Shown in pieces: positions 1 to 7,195 of a stretch of DNA of 8,107 nt. The stretch comes from Anaerolineales bacterium. GTDB taxonomy: Bacteria > Chloroflexota > Anaerolineae > Promineifilales > Promineifilaceae. Location: contig JAGQGA010000226.1 in assembly GCA_020432595.1 (NCBI GenBank), positions 1 to 8,107 of the forward strand. Direction: 5' to 3'. The notes beneath the pieces are model-generated. The model ran no database searches and was not told where the DNA came from. It saw nothing but the letters and a program-made list of their open reading frames with translations. The position numbers and the translations under genes are program-made. Positions within the stretch are counted from its first letter, which is position 1. Every line of letters starts with the position of its first letter.

Positions 1-1
1 C

Positions 2-733
2 GGCACCACAACCCTCACCTCCGCCCACTTCCCCAGCCAAATCCGCCCCCAAATCCCGCTTCCCATCCAGTTCTCCGGCTTCGGCCCCGCCAACCTCACC
101 TTCAATCTCCAATCTCCCAATCTCCCAATCTCCCAATCTCCCAATCCCCAATCCCCAATCCCCACCCCCTTCACCACCGCCACCCCTGTTTCGACAGGGC
201 TGGATAACGGCCCTTATACCCTCACCGTGCAGGGAGATGGAGCCATTTGTGGCTGGCTGGCGCGGCCAACCAACGGCTGCCTGCTGGGCAAAGTGGAAAT
301 CAGCGGCGTGGCTTTGCCGCCTGATGCCACCAACTTCGATGACAAAATCGCCCTGCTTGGTGTGGATCTGGGCCAAACCGAACTGGTTGCCGGAACCGAA
401 CTACCCGTCACGCTCACCTGGCAAAGCCTGGCTCCACTTGACCACGACTACACCGTTTTTATCCAGATCTTGAACGACCAAGACCATATCGTGGGGCAAG
501 TAGACGCTTGGCCGCTGCAAGGCACGCTGCCCACCAGCCAGTGGCAGCCCGGCCAAACCATTACTGACCCCCATCTGGTGCGGCTGGCCGATGACTTGCC
601 GCCCGGCAATTATCGGCTGCAAGTGGGCTGGTATCTGTTGGCAACCTTGCAACGGCTGCCCGTACTGGACAGCAACGCCACGCCCATGGATGATAAGTTT
701 CTGGTGACGCGGTTAGCGGTATCTAAACAATAA
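2..733 (+). CDS. C-terminal part of a probable extracytoplasmic or membrane glycosyltransferase-type protein (5' end outside window)
   Basis: The frame is open from base 2 to the TAA at 731-733, so this is the end of a longer gene. A GTG at 227 could be read as a start, but the open frame continues upstream without a stop, so truncation by the window edge is more likely. About 243 residues are visible. The first part is Pro/Ser/Asn/Gln-rich and includes a linker coded by a short tandem repeat. The second part, after about base 300, is a beta-rich domain with the pattern 'LPVTLTWQSLAPLDHDYTVF', a QVDAWP segment, a PTSQWQPGQ segment and 'LPPGNYRLQVGWY'. Domains of this pattern occur at the C-terminus of large membrane glycosyltransferases (PMT/ArnT-like) in Chloroflexota; that link is from memory and is inference. 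No catalytic part is in the window. No membrane segment is visible in the part present. Confidence 0.6.
   Translation, partial: GTTTLTSAHFPSQIRPQIPLPIQFSGFGPANLTFNLQSPNLPISQSPNPQSPIPTPFTTATPVSTGLDNGPYTLTVQGDGAICGWLARPTNGCLLGKVEISGVALPPDATNFDDKIALLGVDLGQTELVAGTELPVTLTWQSLAPLDHDYTVFIQILNDQDHIVGQVDAWPLQGTLPTSQWQPGQTITDPHLVRLADDLPPGNYRLQVGWYLLATLQRLPVLDSNATPMDDKFLVTRLAVSKQ
104..163 (+). repeat. Tandem AATCTCC(C)/AATCCCC array inside a coding frame
   Basis: Eight head-to-tail units fill 60 bases: one AATCTCC, four AATCTCCC and three AATCCCC. In the open frame they encode a low-complexity linker rich in Asn, Pro, Ser and Gln. Units are 7 or 8 bp, so gain or loss of one unit would shift the frame of everything downstream. 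The total of 60 bp keeps the present frame. The 14-base word AATCTCCAATCTCC at its left end recurs exactly at 770-783 in the intergenic region after this gene. Confidence 0.9.
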
Positions 734-750
734 CCGATGATTGGTAATTA

Positions 751-782
751 GAGATTGGAAGCTCGACTAAATCTCCAATCTC
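751..782. repeat. Imperfect intergenic hairpin made of AATCTCC-type units
   Basis: GAGATTGGA at 751-759 is the exact reverse complement of TCCAATCTC at 774-782, giving a 9-bp stem with a 14-base loop. It lies 18 bases after the stop of the upstream gene. No T-tract follows, so a standard intrinsic terminator is not supported, though it could protect a 3' end or be a remnant of a dispersed repeat. The right arm belongs to the same sequence family as the array at 104-163. Confidence 0.6.
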
Positions 783-828
783 CTGTAGGTTATTCAATTC
801 TCATTCCTTATCTGCTGCGAGGACATCT

Positions 829-1605
829 ATGCACTTTCACGAAAAAGACGACTTCCCCTATCTCCAATTTGACTCATTAACCATTCCCCGACTTCAGCAC
901 GCCATCTTCACCCGCCAAGGCGGCATCAGCCCCGCCCCCTTCGACAGCCTCAACCTCAGCGTCTCGGTGGCTGACAGCAAGGACAATGTGTATGCCAACC
1001 GCCGCCGGGCGTATGGGTTGTTTGGGCGGGACACAGAAACGGCCGTTCACGCCCACCTTGTCCACGGTAACCAGGTCAGCGTCGTTACCCGCGCCGACGA
1101 TGGCACCTGGCCGCTGGGTGATGCCATCGTCACCAACGAACCCGGCTGCGCCCTGACCATGAACTTTGCCGACTGCGGCTCCGTTTTTCTCTACGACCCC
1201 ATTAACCACGCCATTGGCCTCGGCCACGCCGGGTGGAAAGGAGCCATTTGTAACCTGCCAGGGGCGATGGTGAGGGCGATGACCGCCGCATACGGCAGCC
1301 GCCCCGCCGACCTGCTGGCCGCGCTTGGCCCCTGCATCGGCGTTTGCTGTTATGAAGTAGGCGAACCCGTCATTAGCGAAGTCCACGCTGCCTTTGCCGA
1401 ACCAGAAACGCTACTGCACAATGTAGGTGGCGAACGACCTCATTTTGATTTAGCCGAGGCCAACCGCCGCAACCTACAAAACGCCGGAGTCGCCAAAATC
1501 GAAATGCCCAACCTTTGCACCGCCTGCCGCACCGACCTCTTTTTTTCGCACCGCGCTGAAAAAGGCAAAACCGGTCGTTTTGGCTCCATGTTTATTCTTG
1601 TCTGA
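829..1605 (+). CDS. pgeF: Peptidoglycan editing factor PgeF (YfiH/DUF152 'laccase-domain' family)
   Basis: This 258-residue protein is a full-length member of the DUF152/YfiH family, usually about 230-280 residues. Family landmarks in order are HLVHGNQV (76-83), GDAIVTNEPG (97-106), FADCGSVFLYD (113-123), GLGHAGWKGAI (130-140), ALGPCIGVCCYEVG (165-178) and FFSHRAEKGKTGR (238-250). His79, Cys116 and His133 match the conserved His-Cys-His metal site. Characterised relatives remove wrongly incorporated residues such as L-Ser from peptidoglycan precursors in the cytoplasm; others act on purine nucleosides, like LACC1. Which activity applies here is inferred from the family. The ATG at 829 is supported by GAGG at 819-822 with 6 bases of spacing. 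The gene stands 95 bases after the previous gene and 90 before the next, with no cell-division neighbour in view. Codons for residues 70-73 contain one AACGGCCGTT palindrome (1038-1047). Confidence 0.93.
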   Translation: MHFHEKDDFPYLQFDSLTIPRLQHAIFTRQGGISPAPFDSLNLSVSVADSKDNVYANRRRAYGLFGRDTETAVHAHLVHGNQVSVVTRADDGTWPLGDAIVTNEPGCALTMNFADCGSVFLYDPINHAIGLGHAGWKGAICNLPGAMVRAMTAAYGSRPADLLAALGPCIGVCCYEVGEPVISEVHAAFAEPETLLHNVGGERPHFDLAEANRRNLQNAGVAKIEMPNLCTACRTDLFFSHRAEKGKTGRFGSMFILV

Positions 1606-1686
1606 GTAACACCCCATCATAAGGCAGACAGTAAGATTATTGCCCTACAATATGGCCTGTTTGTGGAACTATCTCTATCAGGAAGT

Positions 1687-1692
1687 GAGGGA
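1687..1692 (+). promoter_or_regulatory. Ribosome binding site fixing the start of the LTD gene
   Basis: GAGGGA lies just before the ATG at 1696; its GAGG core (1687-1690) is 5 bases from that codon. The frame is also open upstream to a GTG at 1663, but that would add 11 polar residues in front of a clean signal peptide and has no such site. The ATG at 1696 is therefore preferred. Confidence 0.75.
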
Positions 1693-1695
1693 CAT

Positions 1696-4512
1696 ATGTT
1701 AACCCGTCGAATACTTGTTCTTGTTCTGCTGTTGCTGTTTGCCAGCAGCACGCTTAGCCTTGTTTTTGCCCAATCCTCCGCTGCCCCCAATGATGTCACC
1801 AATCTACGGATCAACGAATTTATGGCGTTGAACCAAAATAATCTGGAAGACCCAGACGAACCGGGGACCCACCCGGACTGGATCGAAATTTACAATGGGG
1901 GAGGAACGGCCGTTAATCTGCAAAACCTCTACCTCAGCGACGACCCCACCAACCTGACCAAATCCCCCATTACCGCCACCATCATGGTACCCGCCAATGA
2001 TTTCGTGCTTTTCTATGCCGATAGCCAGCCCGAACAAGGGCCACACCACACCAACTTTGGTCTAAGTGGTAACGGCGAAAATATATTGCTGGTCGGCAAC
2101 GACGGCAGCACCATCATTGACAGCTACACCTTTGGCCCGCAAACGGCCGATATTGCCGAAGGCCGCTTCCCCGACGGAGCCGACAACTGGCAGCCCATGA
2201 CCGCCCCCAGCCCCGGCAGCAGCAACGCCATCGCCCCCATCATCGAAGACGTGGTGCAAACCCCGGCCAACCCTAGCAGCAGCGACAGCGTCACCGTCAA
2301 CGCCCGCATCACCGATGACGGCACGGTGGAATTTGCCACGCTTTACTACAGTGCTACCCAAACCAGCTTTACGGCCGTTCCCATGTCGGCCCTGGCAAAC
2401 AACCGCTACGAAGGCACCATCCCCGCTTTCCCCACCAACACCACCGTTGACTATTACATCGAAGCTGGGGACGACATGGGGCAAAGCAGCGTCCACCCCA
2501 GCGATGGCTACAGCCGCTACGTGGTTGGCTTTGTCCCGCCCACGCTCTACATCAACGAATTTGTTGCCCTCAACACCACGCTGCCCGACCCCGATGAGCC
2601 AGGGACTTTCCCCGACTGGATTGAGATTTATAACCCGGGAGGAACGGCCGTTGATCTCGATGGCTACTACCTCACCGACAACCTCACCAACCTCGTCAAA
2701 TCCCCCATCAATGGTTCGGTGATCGTACCGGCAGGTGGCTTTGTCCTGTTTTACGCCGACAGCCAGCCCGAACAAGGTGCCAACCACACTAACTTTGCCC
2801 TTAGCTCTACTAACGGCGAAGACGTAGCCCTGGTTGGCCCCGATGGCAGCACCATCATTGACAGCCACACCTTTGGCCCACAAACGGCCGATATTTCCGA
2901 AGGCCGCTCCCCCGATGGTGCTGACAACTGGATATTCTTCAACCCGCCCACCCCCGGCAGCAGCAACACCCAGCCGCCCCACATCAGCAATACCAGCCAC
3001 GCTCCACAGCAGCCTAGTTCCGCCGACAGCGTGACCGTCACCACCACCGTCACCGATGACGGCAGCGTGACCGTTACGTTGTTCACTGTCATCAACGGTA
3101 ACAGCGGCAGCGCAGCGATGTCGCCGCTGGGCAACAACCAATTCAGTGCCTCCATCCCCGCCCAAACGGATGGAACGATTGTTCAATATTACGTTCGCGC
3201 CGTTGACAACGACAATCAGACGAGCAATGACCCGCCGGGGGCACCGACCGACACCTACACCTACATTGTCGGTTACACCGCCCCGCCGCTGTTTATCAAC
3301 GAATTCATGGCGAGCAACAGCAGTACGCTGACCGACCCGGTGGAGCCAACAGAGTTCCCAGACTGGATTGAGATTTATAATGCGGGAGGAACGGCCGTTA
3401 ATCTCAACGGCTACTACTTCAGCGACGACCCCGCAAACCTCACCAAATCCCCCATCACGCAAACGCTCACCGTTCCGGCCAATGGCTTCCTGCTCGTTTA
3501 CGCCGACAGCGACCCGTTTCAGGGGCCTGAACACACCAACTTTGGCCTGAGCACCAACGGCGAAAGCGTCCTGCTGGTGGCTCCCGACGGCACAACGATT
3601 GTGGACAGCTACACCTTTGGCCCCCAAACGGCCGATGTCTCCGAAGGCCGTCTGCCCGATGGTGGTAACGATTGGGTCTTCTTCAACGTCCCAACCCCCG
3701 GCAGCAGCAACGCCTTCACGCCCCCTAACATTAGCAGCACCAGCTTTGCCCCCACCCAGCCGGGCGACAGCGACCCCGTCACCGTTACCAGCCAAATCAG
3801 CGATGATGGGCAGGTGGTAGCGGCCACGCTGTTCTACCGCACCGGCGGCACCTTCTCGGCACTGCCGATGACGGCGCAGGGAAACGGCAGCTACAGCGGT
3901 ACCATTCCCGCCTTTGCCGCCGGAACGACGGTGGAATTTTATGTGACGGCGCAGGACAATGACGGGCTGATTAGCAGCGACCCGCCCACCGCCCCCAACG
4001 CCACCTACAGCTACACCGTCGGCACAACGCTGCCCACGCTCATCATCAACGAGTTTATGGCCGACAACGGCAGCACGCTGGAAGACCCCGACGAGTCGGG
4101 TGAGTTCCCGGACTGGATTGAGATTTATAATGCAGGAGAAACGGCCGTTGATCTCAATGGCTTCTACCTCAGCGACGACCTAGCCAGCCCGACAAAATCC
4201 CCGATCACGCAAACACTCACCATTCCGGCCGGCGGCTATCTGCTCATCTACGCCGACGGCGACCCGTTCCAGGGTGCCGCTCACGCCGACTTCAAGCTGG
4301 GTGCTGGCGGCGAATCGGTGCTGCTGGTCTACAGCGACGGCACGACCGTCCTCGACAGCCGCACCTTTGGCGCACAAACCACCGACGTATCCGAAGGGCG
4401 CTGCCCCAATGTCACGGGCAATTGGCAAACCATGTCCGCCCCCACTCCCGGCGCGGCCAATGTGTGTACGGTTAACTACACCGTTTACCTGCCGCTAATC
4501 GGCAAGAAATAA
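1696..4512 (+). CDS. Secreted protein with four tandem lamin-tail (LTD) domains
   Basis: The protein has 938 residues from the ATG at 1696. Residues 1-25 are a signal peptide: MLTRR, a Leu/Val-rich core, then LVFA with predicted cleavage before Gln26, so it is exported. Four LTD domains begin near residues 37, 284, 532 and 782. Each starts with INEF, continues with a D-P-x-E-P-type acidic loop and FPDWIEIYN, then a GTAV(N/D)L-x-x-x-YLSDD strand, KSPI, a YADS/YADG segment, and ends with an EGR-PDG / PTPGSSN turn. Three spacers of about 105 residues separate them. These look like Ig/Fn3-type beta domains, with DSVTV-x-x-x-(I/V)-x-DDG and a YY(I/V)xAxD strand. The tail is YTVYLPLIGKK. LTDs occur in bacterial extracellular and surface proteins, often beside enzymatic domains; none is present here, so an adhesive or structural role is inference. 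The ligand is unknown. The gene ends 34 bases before a convergent helicase gene. Confidence 0.88.
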   Translation: MLTRRILVLVLLLLFASSTLSLVFAQSSAAPNDVTNLRINEFMALNQNNLEDPDEPGTHPDWIEIYNGGGTAVNLQNLYLSDDPTNLTKSPITATIMVPANDFVLFYADSQPEQGPHHTNFGLSGNGENILLVGNDGSTIIDSYTFGPQTADIAEGRFPDGADNWQPMTAPSPGSSNAIAPIIEDVVQTPANPSSSDSVTVNARITDDGTVEFATLYYSATQTSFTAVPMSALANNRYEGTIPAFPTNTTVDYYIEAGDDMGQSSVHPSDGYSRYVVGFVPPTLYINEFVALNTTLPDPDEPGTFPDWIEIYNPGGTAVDLDGYYLTDNLTNLVKSPINGSVIVPAGGFVLFYADSQPEQGANHTNFALSSTNGEDVALVGPDGSTIIDSHTFGPQTADISEGRSPDGADNWIFFNPPTPGSSNTQPPHISNTSHAPQQPSSADSVTVTTTVTDDGSVTVTLFTVINGNSGSAAMSPLGNNQFSASIPAQTDGTIVQYYVRAVDNDNQTSNDPPGAPTDTYTYIVGYTAPPLFINEFMASNSSTLTDPVEPTEFPDWIEIYNAGGTAVNLNGYYFSDDPANLTKSPITQTLTVPANGFLLVYADSDPFQGPEHTNFGLSTNGESVLLVAPDGTTIVDSYTFGPQTADVSEGRLPDGGNDWVFFNVPTPGSSNAFTPPNISSTSFAPTQPGDSDPVTVTSQISDDGQVVAATLFYRTGGTFSALPMTAQGNGSYSGTIPAFAAGTTVEFYVTAQDNDGLISSDPPTAPNATYSYTVGTTLPTLIINEFMADNGSTLEDPDESGEFPDWIEIYNAGETAVDLNGFYLSDDLASPTKSPITQTLTIPAGGYLLIYADGDPFQGAAHADFKLGAGGESVLLVYSDGTTVLDSRTFGAQTTDVSEGRCPNVTGNWQTMSAPTPGAANVCTVNYTVYLPLIGKK
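1804..4464 (+). repeat. Four tandem gene-internal repeats of about 745 bp (LTD plus spacer)
   Basis: The INEF codons begin at 1810, 2551, 3295 and 4045, giving steps of 741, 744 and 750 bases. DNA similarity is high, not just protein similarity: the 20-mer GACTGGATTGAGATTTATAA is identical at 2614, 3361 and 4111, and diverged at 1876. In every copy AACGGCCGTT lies exactly 29 bases after the start of that word (1905, 2643, 3390, 4140). AACGGCCGAT occurs in copies 1-3 (2142, 2883, 3627) and is lost in copy 4. Copies 2-4 look most alike at this site, suggesting expansion from a single LTD-spacer unit. Confidence 0.85.
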
Positions 4513-4522
4513 ATGGGGCATT

Positions 4523-4550
4523 GTAGAGACGTAAGATTTTACGTCTCTAC
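4523..4550. repeat. Perfect palindromic element between convergent genes; probable shared terminator
   Basis: GTAGAGACGTAA (4523-4534) and TTACGTCTCTAC (4539-4550) form a perfect 12-bp stem with a GATT loop. It sits between the convergent LTD gene (stop at 4510-4512) and the helicase gene. The helicase stop codon (CTA on the + strand, 4547-4549) lies inside the right arm. Palindromes of the GTAGAGACG...CGTCTCTAC type are common dispersed intergenic repeats in cyanobacteria and some other phyla; this is from memory. There is no long T-tract on either side, so terminator function is likely but not proven. It could be a REP/MITE-like insertion. Confidence 0.75.
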
Positions 4551-7087
4551 CCCCCACCCAACAACATCCGCACCAACCGCCGCGTCACCGCCTTCGTGTC
4601 CGGCCCAATGTCACCGGGCGGGCCGACGCAGGCGGGGCAACCGGAGCGACATTGGCAGTCGGCAATCAATTCCAGCGCCGCTTGCAGCAGCTCGTCGTGA
4701 AGTTCAAACAGCCGTTGGCTAAACCCCACCCCCGCAGCAATGCGCTCATAAATCACCAGCGTTGGGGCTTGGGTCAGCGGGCTGCGGCTTTCGGCCATCA
4801 CCTGAATATCCTCTGGATCACACATCAAATAGAGCGGGGCTAGATTGCCCAGCACATAGGCCAAGCCGCCGAGGGCGGAGCGGGTTTGCTGCCCGGCTTC
4901 GGCGCGGCGGTGGCAGGCAGGGCAGAGTGTCACCAAATTATCAAGCTGGTTGGCTTCCAGATAATGCTCGTTTTCCCCTTTGACGTAGCCGTATTCCCGA
5001 AACGGCCGTAAATGATGCACATGAAGCGTAATGTCGTCGCCGCTGGCACTGCAGGTGCGGCAACTGTGGCCGTCGCGCCGCAATGCCTTTTGCCGCTGCT
5101 GCTGCCAGTTGGGGCCATAATCATTGGGACGCAGCAAAATCCCCTGCTGGTAAAGCTGCTCGGTGAGGGCTTCGCTAAAAATGAGCCAGTAGCCGGACGT
5201 TTCCAGCGTCATCTCTGGCAAATCAATTTCGCCAAACCCAAGCGTTTCGTGGCTGTGCCGTTTGATTTTGCGGTAGCTGGTGGCCTGAGTGACAAGGGTC
5301 ACATCGCCATAGGCACGCTGCACTCCCTCGCCGCTGCTTTCGGCTTCGGGCTGTAGGGCGCGGATGCGGGTGCCGACGTTGGCGCGAGTGTAGTAATCTA
5401 CGTCAACGGCGCGAACCTGGGCTAAACGGCCGTTCCAATCCAACCTCTCCACCAAAAACGACCGCGCCTGGTGCATATAAATCGCCCCCTCATGCAGCAT
5501 AAACGGCGCACTCTCCAAATCCACCTCCCCGATTATTTCCGGCGGTGTTTGGTCAACGGCGTGGATAAGAACCGTCTCGCCGCCGCTGGTACGGAGCGAA
5601 ACCACATTAGCTGGGGCATTTTCCCCCAGCCAGTGGTACTGCTGCCGCGTTTGGTGCAAGGCACCTTCCTCGGTGAGCAAATCGAGCAGGGTACCAAGTG
5701 GTTGATCGCCAGCAAACGGCTCATCGAAGCGCAGCGGCAGTTCATAGGCGGCGCATAGCAAGTGCTTAACCATGATTCGCAGGTTGTCGGGGTTGGTGAG
5801 GGCGTGTTCGGGCGAACGGCCGAAAAGATAGCGCGGGTGGTTACAGATGTATTGATCGAGCGGACTGTTGTTGGCAACCATCAGCGTCACCGACTGGGCG
5901 TTGCGCCGCCCCGCCCTTCCCGCCTGCTGCCAGGTGGAGGCAATGGAGCCGGGGTAGCCGGTGAGAACGGCAACATCAAGCTGTCCGATGTCTATCCCCA
6001 ATTCGAGGGCATTAGTAGCCACCACCCCCCGCACGAAGCCCTGGCGCAATCCTTGCTCGATTTCACGCCGTTCCAGCGGCAGGTAGCCACCGCGATAGCC
6101 AGCAACGGCCGTTTCTTCCCCCTGCTGGTAACGCAATTCATCTTGCAGATAGGTGAGCAGCAGTTCCACCGTTTGCCGAGCGCGGGCAAAGACAATAGTT
6201 TGAATGTCGTTGCTGAGGAACGTCAGGGCGGCATCTTTGGCCGCCAGCACCGAACTGCCGCGCAGCCCCAGCTCTGGGTCAATGATGGGCGGGTTGTAGA
6301 GGATGAACTGCTTTTCGCCACGAGGCGCACCGTTTTGGCTTTCGTCAATGAGGGTAAACGGCCGTTCCACCAGCCGTTCCGCATGTTCCTTGGGGTTGGC
6401 TATGGTGGCCGAGCAGCAAATGAACTGCGGGTCGCTGCCGTAAAAGCGGCACAGGCGGCGCAGACGGCGCAGGACGTTGGCAACATGGCTGCCAAACACG
6501 CCGCGATAGGTGTGGATTTCGTCCAGCATCACAAATTCGAGATTTTGGAACAGGCCGCGCCAACTGGTGTGGTAGGGCAAAATGCCAGCGTGAAGCATAT
6601 CGGGGTTGGTGAGCAGAATGCCGCCATCGCGCCGGACTTTGCTGCGCTGGCTGCGGGGGGTGTCACCATCGTAGCTGTGAATGGGGATGGGTAAACGGCC
6701 GTTGTTGACCAGTGCTGTCGTCTCCGCTAGTTGGTCGTGGGTCAGGGCTTTGGTGGGGAACAGGTAGAGGGCGCGGGCGCGGGGCTGCCACAACAGCCGT
6801 TGCAGCACGGGAATGTTGTAACACAGCGATTTGCCGGAGGCGGTGGCGGTGGCGATGATGACGTTGTGGTGGTCGGAAACGGCCGTTAATGCCGCCAACT
6901 GGTGCGTATAGAGTTCTGTGATGCCTTGTTGGGCAAGGGCGGCGGCAATACGGCCGTCAACAAAATCTGGAATGGCAGAGGACACTGCCCCACGCGACGG
7001 AAGACGTTCCCAGGCCACGACCTGCTCCATAAACGGTCGGTTGCGGCGTAGTTGCAATAAAAGGTCGGTTAAACCATGGTTTATCAT
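4547..7087 (-). CDS. YprA/MrfA-type DEAD/DEAH-box helicase with embedded HNH domain
   Basis: This 846-residue superfamily 2 helicase has YTHQ (60-63), Walker A ATASGKS (81-87), PTKALTHDQ (111-119), TNPDML (160-165), DEIH (189-192), SAT (226-228), VATNALELGIDIG (356-368) and QQAGRAGRR (387-395). The DEIHTYRGVFGSHVANVLRRL stretch and the C-terminal part, including LHEGAIYMHQ (531-540), PLYLMCDPEDI and Cys4 (C811, C813, C817, C820), match the YprA/MrfA family. In Bacillus MrfA is a 3'-5' helicase for mitomycin-damage repair with the exonuclease MrfB; no mrfB is in the window. Between about residues 661 and 726 an HNH motif is inserted. The ATG at 7085-7087 begins the longest reading; no clear Shine-Dalgarno precedes it, so the start is less certain than the rest. 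The gene diverges from the 91-residue gene and converges with the LTD gene. Its last codons (LLGGG, stop) run into the palindrome at 4523-4550. Role in DNA repair is inferred from family. Confidence 0.9.
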   Translation of the reverse strand: MINHGLTDLLLQLRRNRPFMEQVVAWERLPSRGAVSSAIPDFVDGRIAAALAQQGITELYTHQLAALTAVSDHHNVIIATATASGKSLCYNIPVLQRLLWQPRARALYLFPTKALTHDQLAETTALVNNGRLPIPIHSYDGDTPRSQRSKVRRDGGILLTNPDMLHAGILPYHTSWRGLFQNLEFVMLDEIHTYRGVFGSHVANVLRRLRRLCRFYGSDPQFICCSATIANPKEHAERLVERPFTLIDESQNGAPRGEKQFILYNPPIIDPELGLRGSSVLAAKDAALTFLSNDIQTIVFARARQTVELLLTYLQDELRYQQGEETAVAGYRGGYLPLERREIEQGLRQGFVRGVVATNALELGIDIGQLDVAVLTGYPGSIASTWQQAGRAGRRNAQSVTLMVANNSPLDQYICNHPRYLFGRSPEHALTNPDNLRIMVKHLLCAAYELPLRFDEPFAGDQPLGTLLDLLTEEGALHQTRQQYHWLGENAPANVVSLRTSGGETVLIHAVDQTPPEIIGEVDLESAPFMLHEGAIYMHQARSFLVERLDWNGRLAQVRAVDVDYYTRANVGTRIRALQPEAESSGEGVQRAYGDVTLVTQATSYRKIKRHSHETLGFGEIDLPEMTLETSGYWLIFSEALTEQLYQQGILLRPNDYGPNWQQQRQKALRRDGHSCRTCSASGDDITLHVHHLRPFREYGYVKGENEHYLEANQLDNLVTLCPACHRRAEAGQQTRSALGGLAYVLGNLAPLYLMCDPEDIQVMAESRSPLTQAPTLVIYERIAAGVGFSQRLFELHDELLQAALELIADCQCRSGCPACVGPPGDIGPDTKAVTRRLVRMLLGGG
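4910..5107 (-). other. HNH nuclease motif embedded in the helicase (residues about 661-726)
   Basis: The segment reads as a complete HNH module. It has an RRDGHSCRTC start with the first zinc pair C676/C679, then LHVHHLRPF (688-696) with the HH catalytic pair H691/H692, then DNLVTLCPACH (716-726) with N717, the second pair C722/C725, and H726. It lies between the helicase's own C-terminal beta region and GLAYVLGNLAPLYLMCDP, so it is an insertion in the C-terminal domain, not an end fusion. The reading frame is uninterrupted on both sides. Confidence 0.85.
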
Positions 7088-7195
7088 TGAAAATTCGATA
7101 TGGTAAAAAGTTATAAAATCGTTATAATAATTGCTAATTAAGTTACAGTTTAGCCTTAATGCATTTTACACCATTTTCATGATTGAGGATGACGC
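7088..7195. promoter_or_regulatory. AT-rich divergent intergenic region between helicase and small gene
   Basis: This 108-base segment is far more AT-rich than the flanking genes, with many TTATAA-type steps between 7105 and 7145. It must carry promoters for both divergent genes. On the + strand there is a perfect TATAAT at 7123-7128, but no convincing -35 box at the usual spacing (ATGGTA at 7100-7105). On the - strand several TATAAC/TTTATA words are present and none stands out. The ribosome binding site for the small gene is GAGG at 7185-7188. Confidence 0.5.
7123..7128 (+). promoter_or_regulatory. Candidate -10 element for the 91-residue gene
   Basis: TATAAT matches the sigma-70 -10 consensus exactly and lies 67 bases before the ATG at 7196. 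The -35 region is weak and the surroundings are AT-rich, so a chance match is possible. Confidence 0.35.

Noticed and set aside
104..163. CRISPR array
   Set aside because: The units are 7-8 bp and directly adjacent with no spacers, so this is a simple tandem repeat.
227..733. An independent gene starting at the GTG at 227
   Set aside because: The same frame is open to the left edge, and no ribosome binding site precedes the GTG.
1646..1651. TACAAT as a -10 box before the LTD gene
   Set aside because: No -35-like hexamer lies at the right distance (GGCAGA at 1623-1628), so the call would rest on one short word.
1663..1695. GTG start at 1663 for the LTD gene
   Set aside because: It would put 11 extra residues before a standard signal peptide, and the GAGGGA site points to the ATG at 1696.
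2062..3795. A 577-residue open frame on the - strand under the LTD gene
   Set aside because: It is antisense to a gene with signal peptide and LTD domains. Its Gly/Val/Ala-rich repeats mirror the LTD repeat structure, so it is a shadow frame from GC-biased codons.
4220..4235. GCCGGCCGGC near 4224 as a further copy of the iterated palindrome
   Set aside because: It shares only the CGGCCG centre; the flanking A and T of ACGGCCGT are missing, so it was not counted.
5762..6694. A 310-residue open frame on the + strand under the helicase gene
   Set aside because: It overlaps the conserved helicase motifs antisense, has no recognisable domain and no ribosome binding site; it is a shadow of the real gene.
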